64,000 nucleotides of DNA from Lentzea albida (lineage in GTDB: Bacteria; Actinomycetota; Actinomycetes; Mycobacteriales; Pseudonocardiaceae), in contig NZ_FOFV01000007.1 of the NCBI RefSeq assembly GCF_900111005.1, forward strand, positions 336,353-400,352, in the 5' to 3' direction. Positions within the stretch are counted from its first letter, which is position 1, and every line of letters starts with the position of its first letter. Shown here in pieces: positions 49,685 to 57,952 of the stretch. The position numbers and the translations under genes were made by a program. The notes under the pieces are model-generated. The model made no database searches and was not told the origin of the DNA. It saw only the letters and a program-made list of their open reading frames with translations.

Positions 49685-50491
49685 GTGGTCGACAATCACG
49701 GCGTGGCCGAGAACCTGCTGGTGTCCGGAAGCGCCGGGACCGCGACCACCGAACTGCTGATCCCGGCGCTGCTGCTGCGCACCCCGAACGCACCGTGGGC
49801 CCAGCTCGTCCACATCTACGTCCCACAAGGCCCCACGGTCGCGTTCAGCGGCCGCGACCTCCGCTCACCCGGCATCACCGACGCCACCGAGGTCGCCCGC
49901 GCGGCGGGCTTCGAGCCGGTGGTCAGGTCGCCGGGCGGGCGGATGGTCGCCTACGACAGCGGTGCCGTGGTGATCGACCACCTCGACAGCACCACGGACA
50001 TCCGCCACGCGGGCAGCGCGACCTTCGCGGCGAACGCCGAGAGCCACGTCCGGGTGCTGCGGGGTTTGGGGGACGTGGACGCCCGCATCGGCGAGGTGGA
50101 CGGCGAGTACTGCCCCGGCGAGTACAGCATCAACGTCGGCGGCGACACCAAGGTCGTGGGCTCGGCGCAGCGCGTGACCTCGACCGGTTCGTTGTTCAGC
50201 ACCGTCGTCCAGGTCGAGGTGTCGGACCGGGTGCGTGCGGTGATCGCGGACGTGTCGAAGGCCCTGGGGTACGACCTGCGGGAGAGTTCCATCGCGGGGC
50301 TGGCCGACTACGTGCCCGGTTTGGGTGCGGGCGAGGTGGCGGCGGCGTTCGTGGAGGACTACCGGGGGCGGTTGGGGATGACCGAGGCGGGGTTGCCGGG
50401 TGGGGTGGTCGGGCACGCTTCTCGGGCGAGCGGCGGTGCGCCGTTCCACGTGGACGACTGGACACGGGCGAACCCGTTCGTGGTGGCGTGA
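49685..50491 (+). CDS. Lipoate-protein ligase A-like (BPL/LplA family) protein
   Basis: 268 residues. It shows the biotin/lipoate ligase pattern: FSGRDL then VRSPGGRMVAYDSGAVVIDHL (residues 80-100, the R-x-x-GG acyl-binding loop), then EYSINVGGDTKVVGSAQR with a conserved lysine at 156, the residue that contacts the acyl group in this family. It probably activates or transfers lipoic or another short acid onto a carrier domain. Start GTG 49685 is 8 bases after the preceding stop; the nearest purine-rich ribosome site lies inside the previous gene, implying coupled expression. GTG 49703 is an alternative. No lipoyl-dependent dehydrogenase subunit is nearby, so its substrate protein is unknown. 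It may simply be a housekeeping neighbour. Confidence 0.7.
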   Translation: MVDNHGVAENLLVSGSAGTATTELLIPALLLRTPNAPWAQLVHIYVPQGPTVAFSGRDLRSPGITDATEVARAAGFEPVVRSPGGRMVAYDSGAVVIDHLDSTTDIRHAGSATFAANAESHVRVLRGLGDVDARIGEVDGEYCPGEYSINVGGDTKVVGSAQRVTSTGSLFSTVVQVEVSDRVRAVIADVSKALGYDLRESSIAGLADYVPGLGAGEVAAAFVEDYRGRLGMTEAGLPGGVVGHASRASGGAPFHVDDWTRANPFVVA

Positions 50492-50544
50492 CAGCCGGGG
50501 TGGTTGAAGTGGTGTGGCCGCCGCGCGACCTCACCAGCCAGCCC

Positions 50545-50606
50545 CCGCGCACTTCCCCCAACTCCGCGCACTTCCCATCCCCGCGCACCCGCCGGTCCCC
50601 GCGCCG
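50545..50606. repeat. Short phased CCGCGCAC repeats in a convergent intergenic gap
   Basis: CCGCGCAC occurs at 50545, 50564 and 50581, with a degenerate fourth copy at 50599, spaced 19, 17 and 18 bases apart. It lies between the 3' ends of the lipoate-ligase-like and LacI genes. It may be a decayed simple repeat; I see no hairpin in it. Nothing else is evident in 50492-50643. Confidence 0.3.
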
Positions 50607-50643
50607 CAGCCTTCTCCCCTCTGGCCCGCACCACCCCACTCAC

Positions 50644-51678
50644 CTAACCCGCCCCGCACGACCCCCGCACCACCAGCCGCGTAGGCAGCACCACCGGCTC
50701 CTCCCGCCCACCCCCGGTGATCATCGCCATGATCGCCTTCGCCGCCGCCACCCCGAACCCGGGCTTGTCCTGCGCCACCGTCGTCAGCGCAGGCTCCACC
50801 ACCGACGCGATCTCGATGTCGTCGAACCCCACCACCGCCAGGTCCTCCGGCACCCGCACGCCGGCGGCACGGGCGGCCAGCAGCGCGCCGACGGCCATCT
50901 CGTCGCTCGCCGCCACCACCGCCGTGGGCGGCTCGGGCAACGCCAGAAGGCGTTGCAGCGCAGCGGTTCCGCTGGCCCGGTAGAAGTCACCGGCGACCAC
51001 GTATTCGTCACGCGCCGGCACACCGGCCTCGTGCAGAGCCGCCCGGTAGCCGGACAGACGGGCCTCGGACGGCTGGTTGCCGACCGGGCCGGTGATCGTG
51101 GCGATCCGCGTGTGCCCCAGCCCGAGGAGGTGCTGGACGGCCGACCGCGCGCCGCCGGAGTTGTCCGACGTGACGTACGTGGCGCGGGGGCCGTCGACGG
51201 CGACGTCCAGTGCGACGCACGGGACCCCTGACTGCGCGAAGGCCTCGAAGGCGTCGGCGTCCGAGCCGCTGTCGATCAGGACCAGGCCGCCGAGGTGGTG
51301 GCGGCGGGTCAGGTTGACGTAGCCGACCGGGTCGGCGAGGGACGCGCCGACCTCGCGGGCGTCGCCGCTCGTCGCGAGCATCAGCAGGTGGTAGCCGTGC
51401 GCGCTCAACGCCGATTTGAGGCCTATCAACAGGTCCTGCAGGTACGGGTGGCGCCAGCCCGGCCTGCGGTGGTCGGTGTCCCAGACGAGGCCGATCATCG
51501 TCGACTGCTTCGTCGACAACGCGCGGGCCGACTCGTTCGGCCGGTAGTCCAGCTCCTTCGCGACGCGCAGCACGCGTTCCCGCGTCTCCTCGTTGACCGT
51601 TTCCGGCTGGTTGAAGACGCGCGACACCGTCGCCACGGACACGCCGCAGAGCTGGGCGATCTCTCGCCCGGTCGCCAT
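50644..51678 (-). CDS. LacI-family transcriptional repressor (CebR-like by context)
   Basis: 344 residues. The N-terminal helix-turn-helix and hinge (about 1-60: TGREIAQLCGVSVATVSRVFN, then YRPNESARALS) are followed by a periplasmic-binding-protein-like effector domain (about 65-335). Start ATG 51678 follows AGGAGG by 4 bases; an upstream in-frame start would cut through the operator region. The gene is divergent from a lipoprotein/permease/permease/GH1 operon, the order seen for cebR-cebEFG-bglC in Streptomyces, where the repressor is released by cello-oligosaccharide. A LacI-type operator (51697-51708) lies immediately upstream and probably gives autorepression and control of the transport operon. 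The exact inducer is unknown; a beta-linked gluco-oligosaccharide is likely. Confidence 0.85.
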   Translation of the reverse strand: MATGREIAQLCGVSVATVSRVFNQPETVNEETRERVLRVAKELDYRPNESARALSTKQSTMIGLVWDTDHRRPGWRHPYLQDLLIGLKSALSAHGYHLLMLATSGDAREVGASLADPVGYVNLTRRHHLGGLVLIDSGSDADAFEAFAQSGVPCVALDVAVDGPRATYVTSDNSGGARSAVQHLLGLGHTRIATITGPVGNQPSEARLSGYRAALHEAGVPARDEYVVAGDFYRASGTAALQRLLALPEPPTAVVAASDEMAVGALLAARAAGVRVPEDLAVVGFDDIEIASVVEPALTTVAQDKPGFGVAAAKAIMAMITGGGREEPVVLPTRLVVRGSCGAG

Positions 51679-51696
51679 CGGACCTCCTGATTGACC

Positions 51697-51708
51697 GTAA
51701 GCGGTTAC
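51697..51708. promoter_or_regulatory. Candidate LacI-type operator
   Basis: GTAAGCGGTTAC is a near-palindrome with the central CG typical of LacI/GalR-family sites (GTAAnCGnTTAC). It lies 19 bases upstream of the LacI start and 186 bases before the lipoprotein start. The Streptomyces CebR box TGGGAGCGCTCCCA is not present in this intergenic region. Confidence 0.5.
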
Positions 51709-51778
51709 ATGGACCTTACGAGCAGCAGTTATCCACGTCAAACGGCTACCTCCACCGAGTGTGTTATCGTTTCGTTAC

Positions 51779-51808
51779 TTGACGTGCCCCGCGTAACCCC
51801 GCTGTCAT
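51779..51808 (+). promoter_or_regulatory. Weak candidate promoter for the sugar-uptake operon
   Basis: TTGACG (51779-51784), an 18-base spacer and TGTCAT (51803-51808) lie about 85 bases before the lipoprotein start. The -35 is good, the -10 poor. Position downstream of the LacI operator is sensible for repression by looping or a second unseen site. Confidence 0.25.
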
Positions 51809-51893
51809 AGGCGCCACACATTCGCGCCGCACCTCTTCCGGAGAACCACTTCTCCTGCTTCAGCGCGCCCAAAAACCAACGGAGGCCTGGAAA

Positions 51894-53150
51894 ATGCGCC
51901 CCAAAGCACTCGCACTCGGCTGCGCCGCGCTGGCGACAGCGCTGGTGCTCAGCGGTTGCGGCAGTGGCACCGCGTCCGGTGGCAAGACCAAGCTGACCAT
52001 CGGGTTGTTCGGCAACTTCGGGTACGCCGAGCTGCTCAAGGAGTACGCCGCCGCGCACCCCGACGTCGAGATCTCGGACCGCACCGCCTCCTACTCCGAC
52101 CACCACAAGAACCTCGCCGCGCACCTCGCCACCAGCAGTGGTGCTGCGGACATCGAGGCCGTGGACACCGGCTACATCAACCAGTTCAAGGCCACGCCGG
52201 ACAAGTTCGTCGACCTCAACACCAAGGGCGGTGACCAGCTCAAGGACCGCTGGCTGCCGTGGAAGTGGGAGGGCTCGCTCAGCAAGGACGGCAAGCAGAT
52301 CGGCTACGGCACGGACGTCGGCGGCCTCGCCATCTGCTACCGCCGCGACCTGCTGCAGAACGCGGGGCTGCCGGCCGACCGCGACCAGGTCGCCGCGCTC
52401 TGGCCGACCTGGCAGGACTTCATGGCCGCGGGCAAGAAGTTCCAGGAGAAGGCGCCCGAGGGCGTCAAGTGGTTCGACGGCGGCCCGACCGTCCTCAACG
52501 CGATCGTCGGGCAGGCGAGCGTCGGCTACTACGACAAGACCGACAAGATCGTCGTGGGCGACAACAAGGAGATCAAGGCCGGCTGGGACCTCGTGGTCGA
52601 CGGCGTGAACTCGGGCCTGTCGGCCAAGCTGCTGTACTCGACGCCCGTCTGGAACACCGGCTTCAAGCAGGGCCAGTTCGCGACGGTCACGTGCCCCGCC
52701 TGGCAGATGGCCAAGATCAAGGACCAGGCCGGTCCGGAGGCCGCGGGCAAGTGGGACGTCACGTCGGTGCCCGGCGGTGGCGGCAACTGGGGCGGCTCGT
52801 ACCTCACGGTGCCCAAGTCCGGCAAGAACGTCGACAAGGCCGTGGAGCTGGCGGCGTGGCTGACCGCGCCCGAGCAGCAGGCCAAGGTCTTCAAGAGCGC
52901 CGGGCTGCTGCCGTCGATCCCGAAGCTGTACGAGGACCCGTCCATCGTGGAGTACAAGAACCCGTACTTCAACGACGCCCCGATCGGCAAGCTGTTCACC
53001 GACGCGGCGAAGAAGCTGAACCCGCAGTACCAGGGCCCGAAGGCGGGCGACATCCAGACCGCGATCGGCAACGCCATGCAGCGCGTCGAGCAGGGCAAGC
53101 AGAACGGTCAGGACTCGTGGAACCAGTTCGTCGGCGACGTGCAGAAGTGA
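51894..53150 (+). CDS. ABC transporter sugar-binding lipoprotein (CebE-like)
   Basis: 418 residues. The signal sequence ends in lipobox VLSGC, with Cys22 as the lipidation site. The mature protein has the extracellular solute-binding family 1 layout (LTIGLFGNFGYAELLKEYAAAHPDVEI, then DVGGLAICYRRDLL, then GGSYLTVPKSGKN), expected to capture an oligosaccharide outside the membrane and deliver it to the two permeases that follow. ATG 51894 has GGAGG 8 bases upstream. It is the first gene of a four-gene operon with two permeases and a GH1 beta-glucosidase, so the ligand is probably a beta-glucoside such as cellobiose or laminaribiose. No ATPase gene is in the operon; as with Streptomyces systems, a shared MsiK-type ATPase elsewhere is likely. 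Confidence 0.9.
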   Translation: MRPKALALGCAALATALVLSGCGSGTASGGKTKLTIGLFGNFGYAELLKEYAAAHPDVEISDRTASYSDHHKNLAAHLATSSGAADIEAVDTGYINQFKATPDKFVDLNTKGGDQLKDRWLPWKWEGSLSKDGKQIGYGTDVGGLAICYRRDLLQNAGLPADRDQVAALWPTWQDFMAAGKKFQEKAPEGVKWFDGGPTVLNAIVGQASVGYYDKTDKIVVGDNKEIKAGWDLVVDGVNSGLSAKLLYSTPVWNTGFKQGQFATVTCPAWQMAKIKDQAGPEAAGKWDVTSVPGGGGNWGGSYLTVPKSGKNVDKAVELAAWLTAPEQQAKVFKSAGLLPSIPKLYEDPSIVEYKNPYFNDAPIGKLFTDAAKKLNPQYQGPKAGDIQTAIGNAMQRVEQGKQNGQDSWNQFVGDVQK

Positions 53151-53159
53151 CGCGCTGAC

Positions 53160-54080
53160 ATGGTCTTGATGGACAAGGCGACCCGGAGGCACCGCTGGGA
53201 CATGAAGTTCGCGCCGTACGGGTACGTGGCGCCGTACTTCCTGATCTTCGGTGTCTTCGGGCTGTTCCCCCTGCTCTACACCATCTGGGTCTCGTTGCAG
53301 GAGCGCAACCTCCTCGACGAGGCCGCGGCGCGGATCATCTGGTTCGACAACTACGCGAAGCTCATGGCGGACCCGTACTTCTGGAACGCCATGGGCAACA
53401 CGCTCAGCCTGTGGCTCCTGACGACGGTCCCGCAGATCCTGTTCGCGCTGTTCATCGCGCAGCTGCTCAACCGCAAGGTCCGCACCCGCACGCTGTTCCG
53501 CATGGGCGTGATCCTGCCGAACATCACCTCGGTGGCGGCGGTGACGATCATCTTCGCGCAGCTGTTCGGGCGCGACTTCGGCCTGTTCAACTGGCTGCTG
53601 GGCCTCTTCGGCGCCGGCCAGATCGACTGGCAGGCGGGCACGGCGTCCTCGCACATCGCGATCGCCGTGATGGTGGTGTGGCGCTGGACCGGCTACCACG
53701 CGCTGATCTTCCTGGCGTCCATGCAGGCGATCTCGTCGTCGCTGTACGAGGCGGCCACCCTGGACGGGGCGAGCGGCCGGCAGCAGTTCTGGCGCATCAC
53801 GGTTCCGCTGCTGCGGCCGCAGATCATCTTCACGACGATCATCGCGACCACCGGCAACATGCGCCTGCTCGCCGAACCGCTGCTGTTCAACCCCGGCGCC
53901 GCGGCCGCCACGGGCGGGTCCGACCGGCAGTTCCAGACCGCCGCGCTGTACCTCTACGAGCAGGGCTTCACGAAGTACGACTTCGGCTACAGCTCGTCGA
54001 TCGCGGTCGTGCTGGCCATCGCCACCGTCATCGTCGCCGGGATCGGTTACCTGGTGACCAAACGGATCCGGACGGAGTGA
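53160..54080 (+). CDS. ABC sugar transporter permease (CebF/MalF-like)
   Basis: 306 residues with six predicted membrane helices. The conserved ATPase-contact loop reads EAATLDGASGRQQFWRITVP, the EAA motif of binding-protein-dependent permeases, with PLLRPQ following. The start could be ATG 53160 (9 bases after the lipoprotein stop) or ATG 53169; neither has a clear ribosome site, so translation is probably coupled to the gene before. It pairs with the next permease to form the channel for the beta-glucoside bound by the lipoprotein. Confidence 0.9.
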   Translation: MVLMDKATRRHRWDMKFAPYGYVAPYFLIFGVFGLFPLLYTIWVSLQERNLLDEAAARIIWFDNYAKLMADPYFWNAMGNTLSLWLLTTVPQILFALFIAQLLNRKVRTRTLFRMGVILPNITSVAAVTIIFAQLFGRDFGLFNWLLGLFGAGQIDWQAGTASSHIAIAVMVVWRWTGYHALIFLASMQAISSSLYEAATLDGASGRQQFWRITVPLLRPQIIFTTIIATTGNMRLLAEPLLFNPGAAAATGGSDRQFQTAALYLYEQGFTKYDFGYSSSIAVVLAIATVIVAGIGYLVTKRIRTE

Positions 54081-54084
54081 CCCC

Positions 54085-54972
54085 ATGACCGCTGTGCTGG
54101 AACGCCCCGCGCAGGCCGGGCCCACCGGCCCCGCCACGAAGGCGCGCAGGCTGGCCAGGCGCGTGGCCGGGCCGTGGACCTACGCCGCCCTGATCGCCGT
54201 GCTGGCCGGGTCCGCCTTCCCCGTCTACTGGTCGTTCGTGGTGTCGTCGCAGACACCGGACGCGATCGACAGCGTGCCGCCGGTCCTGGTGCCGGGCGGC
54301 AACCTCTTCGCGAACATCGCCCGCGTCTTCGACACCACCGACTTCGCGCTCGCGTTGCTGAACTCGATCGTCGTGTCGGGCACCGTGACCGTCTCGGTGG
54401 TGCTGTTCTCGACGCTCGCGGGCTTCGCGTTCGCCAAGCTGAAGTTCCGCGGCCGCAACGTGTTGCTGCTGCTGATCATCGGTACGCAGGCGATCCCGAC
54501 CGAGCTCGGCATCATCCCGCTCTACATGATGATGGCCGAGTTCGGCTGGGCCGGCGAGATCCACGCGGTGATCGTGCCGGGACTCGTCACCGCGTTCGGC
54601 GTGTTCTTCATGCGCCAGTACTTCGAGCGGGCGATCCCGGACGAGCTGCTGGAGGCGGGCCGGATGGACGGTTGCCACTCGTTGCGGCTGTTCTGGCACG
54701 TCGCGCTGCCCGCGGCACGCCCCGCGGCGGCCGTGCTAGGGCTGTTCACGTTCATGCAGGCGTGGAACGACTTCTTCTGGCCGCTGGTGGTGCTCACGCC
54801 GGAGAACCCCACCGTCCAGACCGCTCTGTCCACTTTGGCCAGCGGTTACACCACCGACTACACGCTGGTGCTGACCGCCGCGACGATCGGCACGGTGCCC
54901 GTGCTGGCCGTGTTCCTGTTGTTCGGCCGCCAGATCGTCGGCGGCATCATGTCGGGCGCCGTCAAGGGCTGA
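54085..54972 (+). CDS. ABC sugar transporter permease (CebG/MalG-like)
   Basis: 295 residues; six predicted helices after a cytoplasmic tail of about 30 residues. The EAA loop reads EAGRMDGCHSLRLFWHVALP, followed by the MalG-type signature FMQAWNDFFWPL. Start ATG 54085 is 4 bases after the previous stop and 7 bases after GGAG. It forms the permease heterodimer with the preceding gene product. Confidence 0.9.
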   Translation: MTAVLERPAQAGPTGPATKARRLARRVAGPWTYAALIAVLAGSAFPVYWSFVVSSQTPDAIDSVPPVLVPGGNLFANIARVFDTTDFALALLNSIVVSGTVTVSVVLFSTLAGFAFAKLKFRGRNVLLLLIIGTQAIPTELGIIPLYMMMAEFGWAGEIHAVIVPGLVTAFGVFFMRQYFERAIPDELLEAGRMDGCHSLRLFWHVALPAARPAAAVLGLFTFMQAWNDFFWPLVVLTPENPTVQTALSTLASGYTTDYTLVLTAATIGTVPVLAVFLLFGRQIVGGIMSGAVKG

Positions 54973-54987
54973 GGGTTGGAGACTGTT

Positions 54988-56340
54988 GTGAGCTTTCCGG
55001 ACGGCTTTCGCTGGGGTGTGGCGACCTCGGCCTACCAGATCGAGGGAGCGGCCGCGCTCGACGGCCGAGGTCCGTCCATCTGGGACACCTTCTCGCGGGT
55101 TCCCGGTGCCGTCGCGGCCGGCGACACCGGGGACGTGGCCGCGGACCACTACCACCGCTGGGCAGAGGACGTCGCCCTGCTCGCGGACCTGGGCGTCGAC
55201 TCGTACCGGTTCTCGGTGTCGTGGTCGCGGATCCTGCCCGAGGGTCACGGCAAGGTCGAGCAGCGCGGCCTCGACTTCTACCGGCGGCTCGTCGAAGCCC
55301 TGCTGAGCAAGGGCATCGAGCCGTTCCTGACGCTGTACCACTGGGACCTGCCGCAGACACTCGAAGACGAGGGCGGGTGGCGCAACCGCGACACGTCCCA
55401 CCGGTTCGCCGACTACGCCGCCCTCGTGCACGAGTCGCTCGGGGACGTCGTGCGGAAGTGGACCACGCTCAACGAGCCGTACTGCTCGTCGATCGTGGGC
55501 TACGGCGAAGGCCGGCACGCCCCCGGCGCACGTGAAGGCCACGGCGCGCTCGCGGCGGTGCACCACCTGCTGCTGGGCCACGGCCTCGCCGTGCAGTCGA
55601 TGCGGGCGAACGGGCTGGAGCAGCAGGAGTTCGGGATCGTGCTGAACCAGTCCCCGACCGTGCCGGTCACGGACTCCCCGGCCGATGTCGCCGCCGCTAC
55701 CCGCCAGGACGTCCTGCTGCGCCGGCAGTTCTCCGACCCGCTGTTCGGCGGGGCCTACCCGGCCGAGCTGACGTCGATGTTCGGCGACATCACCGACTTC
55801 TCGTTCCAGCAGGACGGTGACCTCGCGATCATCGGCGAGCCGCTCGACTACGTCGGCCTCAACTACTACTACCGGTTGCACGTCGCCGATGCCCCGCACC
55901 GCGAGCCGGACCCGGCCAAGCGCACGGCCCACGACATCGGCGTCGACACGACCCAGCTCCCCGACGTGCCGCGCACGGGCATGGGCTGGCCGGTGGAACC
56001 GGTCGGCATGACGACCGCGCTCGCGGACCTCAAGGCCCGGCACCCCGATCTGCCGCCGATCTACGTCACCGAGAACGGCTGCGTCTTCCCCGACGTGGAC
56101 GGGTTCGAGGACACCGACCGCATCGCCTACCTCCGCGAGCACATCGCGGCGGCCCAGGCCGCGGACGTCGACCTCCGCGGTTACTTCTGCTGGTCGCTGC
56201 TCGACAACTTCGAGTGGGCGCACGGCTACAAGCACCGGTTCGGGCTCGTGCACGTCGACTACCAGACGCTGCAACGCACTCCGCGCGCCAGCTACCGCTG
56301 GTACCGCGACTTCATCACCGAGGCACGGCGGGGCAGCTGA
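54988..56340 (+). CDS. GH1 beta-glucosidase
   Basis: 450 residues, the usual GH1 length. It has the family N-terminal signature FPDGFRWGVATSAYQIEG, the acid/base motif TLNEP (Glu163) and the nucleophile motif YVTENG (Glu362), plus the C-terminal FCWSLLDNFEWAHGYKHRFG substrate-site segment. No signal peptide, so it acts in the cytoplasm and would split imported beta-linked glucosides to glucose. I start at GTG 54988, 6 bases after GGAG; TTG 54976 in frame is less likely. It is the last gene of the sugar operon (15 bases after the permease stop), in the place of bglC of cebEFG-bglC. Its 3' end overlaps the convergent peptidase gene by 26 bases. Confidence 0.93.
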   Translation: MSFPDGFRWGVATSAYQIEGAAALDGRGPSIWDTFSRVPGAVAAGDTGDVAADHYHRWAEDVALLADLGVDSYRFSVSWSRILPEGHGKVEQRGLDFYRRLVEALLSKGIEPFLTLYHWDLPQTLEDEGGWRNRDTSHRFADYAALVHESLGDVVRKWTTLNEPYCSSIVGYGEGRHAPGAREGHGALAAVHHLLLGHGLAVQSMRANGLEQQEFGIVLNQSPTVPVTDSPADVAAATRQDVLLRRQFSDPLFGGAYPAELTSMFGDITDFSFQQDGDLAIIGEPLDYVGLNYYYRLHVADAPHREPDPAKRTAHDIGVDTTQLPDVPRTGMGWPVEPVGMTTALADLKARHPDLPPIYVTENGCVFPDVDGFEDTDRIAYLREHIAAAQAADVDLRGYFCWSLLDNFEWAHGYKHRFGLVHVDYQTLQRTPRASYRWYRDFITEARRGS

Positions 56341-57688
56341 CGGCCGGGGTCTTCAGCTCGAGCAGGTAGTCGTCGACGTTCGTCCGGGTGCAGGCACTGC
56401 GCGGGTAGGCGATGTGGCCCCAGCCCTCGTAGGTGAGCAATGCCGTGTTGCGCGGTGCCTGCTTCTTGATGTTGACGGCCCACTCGTGTGGGGTCGTCGG
56501 GTCGTACCTCGAGTTGATGACCATGATCTCGGGCGCGGCACCGATGTCGAGGCGGTGCGGCGGGTTCGCGGGCTTCCCCGCGACACCGACGCACGCGGTC
56601 GCCTCGTCGTGGCCGAGGAAGCTGCCGCGCATGATCGGCGCGCGGCGCAGCTCCTCGGCCCGCATCCGTTCGTACTCGCGGAAGTTCCTGATGCGCAACG
56701 AGAAGTCCTGGCAGACGGAAGCGAGACGGACCGACTCGTAGTTGGGCTCGAAGGCCTGCGTGCGCACCGACGGGCCGCCGGTGATCAGGTCCGCCGCGAA
56801 GAACCAGTCCGGCCCGCGCAACGCGAAGTACATGCTGTCCAGCAGGCCCTGCCGTCCGCCCGGTTCGGCATCGGCCCTCACCAGCGCCGCCTCCCAGGCC
56901 GCGCGGACGTCCTGGCCGTGCAGCGCGCAGTCCGCGCTCCGCCCGCACCACTTCTCGAACTCCCGGAACGAGTCGTCCGAGGCCGCCGCCCGGTCCCCGA
57001 CGAACCGCCGCAGGTCCGCGCTGTGGTCGACGACGCTGTCGAGCACCATCGCCCGGACGTTGCGTCCGAACAGCTCGGCGTACGTCTGGCCGAACGTCGT
57101 GCCGTACGACAGGCCGAAGTAGCTGATCTTCCGTTCCCCGAGCGCCCGCCGGGCCGCGTCGAGGTCCCGCGCCACGGTGGCGCCGTCGGCGTGGTCGAAG
57201 ACCGGCCCGCTGCGCTCACGGCACTGCGCGAGCACGTTCTGGTTGTGCCGCACCAACTCCGCGAACCCGGCCTCGTCCCGCGGGTGGATCGACGGCCCAC
57301 CGGCCACCAGGTCCGCACACCGGATCGCCAGGCTGCCGCCCGTGCCCCGCTGGTCGACGCCCACGATGTCGAACCGGGCGCGGACCTCGGGGCTGAACAG
57401 GCCGGACAGCGCGAACTCCGCCGCGGAACCACCGGGCCCGCCGGGGTCGACCAGCAGCACCCCGATCCGGCGCGCCGGGTCGGTGGCCTGGTGACGCGCG
57501 ATGGCGAGGTCGATCCGCGGGCCGTCCGGCTTCTTCCAGTCGAGCGGCACGCTCAGCGTGGCGCACTGGCCTTCGGGGTCGTCCGGGCACGGGGCCCAGT
57601 CGAGGGGTGGCGCTGGTTCGGCGTGTGCCGCACCGGCGGAGATGATCAGGACCACAGCAGCCAGGGATGTCGCCAGCGCCCGCCTCAT
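56315..57688 (-). CDS. Secreted alpha/beta-hydrolase, TAP-like tripeptidyl aminopeptidase family
   Basis: 457 residues with a signal peptide (RRALATSLAAVVLIISAGAAHA). The alpha/beta-hydrolase core contains the oxyanion loop DPGGPGGS, the nucleophile elbow GLSYGT (Ser194), the acid in NSRYDPTTP (Asp396) and the base in GWGHIAY (His425), with a C-terminal TAP-like domain. These proteins are extracellular mycelium-associated peptidases (SlpD/SlpE, tripeptidyl aminopeptidase) in actinomycetes. Its ATG lies 9 bases after the DUF3253 gene on the same strand, so it may be read at the end of the crtE-crtI transcript, though nothing about it suggests a carotenoid role. 26-base tail-to-tail overlap with the beta-glucosidase gene. 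Confidence 0.88.
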   Translation of the reverse strand: MRRALATSLAAVVLIISAGAAHAEPAPPLDWAPCPDDPEGQCATLSVPLDWKKPDGPRIDLAIARHQATDPARRIGVLLVDPGGPGGSAAEFALSGLFSPEVRARFDIVGVDQRGTGGSLAIRCADLVAGGPSIHPRDEAGFAELVRHNQNVLAQCRERSGPVFDHADGATVARDLDAARRALGERKISYFGLSYGTTFGQTYAELFGRNVRAMVLDSVVDHSADLRRFVGDRAAASDDSFREFEKWCGRSADCALHGQDVRAAWEAALVRADAEPGGRQGLLDSMYFALRGPDWFFAADLITGGPSVRTQAFEPNYESVRLASVCQDFSLRIRNFREYERMRAEELRRAPIMRGSFLGHDEATACVGVAGKPANPPHRLDIGAAPEIMVINSRYDPTTPHEWAVNIKKQAPRNTALLTYEGWGHIAYPRSACTRTNVDDYLLELKTPAVSCPAVPR

Positions 57689-57697
57689 CGCCCCACC

Positions 57698-57952
57698 CTA
57701 GGGGACAGGGCGAATCCGCACAGGCCCCTTCCACTCGTCAGCGGGTGACAGCACCGTCTCCCCGCTGGTGACCACGACCCGCCCCTGCGCCGCCAACTCC
57801 CGCGCGACCTCCCGCGCCGGTTCCATGAGGTCGCGCCACCCCTCGTCCCCGACGGCACGCGCGGCCTCGGACGGACAGATCGACCTGCCAGGGCCACGCG
57901 CTTCCACCAGGTCGAGGATCGCCCGCTCCAGCCGCTGCGCGACCGTGCTCAC
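57698..57952 (-). CDS. DUF3253 family small protein, translationally coupled to crtI
   Basis: 84 residues (TVAQRLERAILDLVEARG, then CPSEAARAVG, WRDLMEPAREVARELAAQG, VVVTSG). I recognise this as DUF3253, a small winged-helix-like domain of unknown function. Its GTG start overlaps the crtI stop in a GTGA, a clear sign of coupled translation. A longer open frame runs upstream on the opposite codon phase of crtI, but only this segment is protein-like for the family. Function not established; a nucleic-acid-binding or accessory role is speculation. Confidence 0.75.
   Translation of the reverse strand: MSTVAQRLERAILDLVEARGPGRSICPSEAARAVGDEGWRDLMEPAREVARELAAQGRVVVTSGETVLSPADEWKGPVRIRPVP

Noticed and set aside
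51679..51893. Streptomyces CebR operator TGGGAGCGCTCCCA upstream of the sugar operon
   Set aside because: I looked for it on both strands and it is absent; only GTAAGCGGTTAC resembles a LacI-type site.
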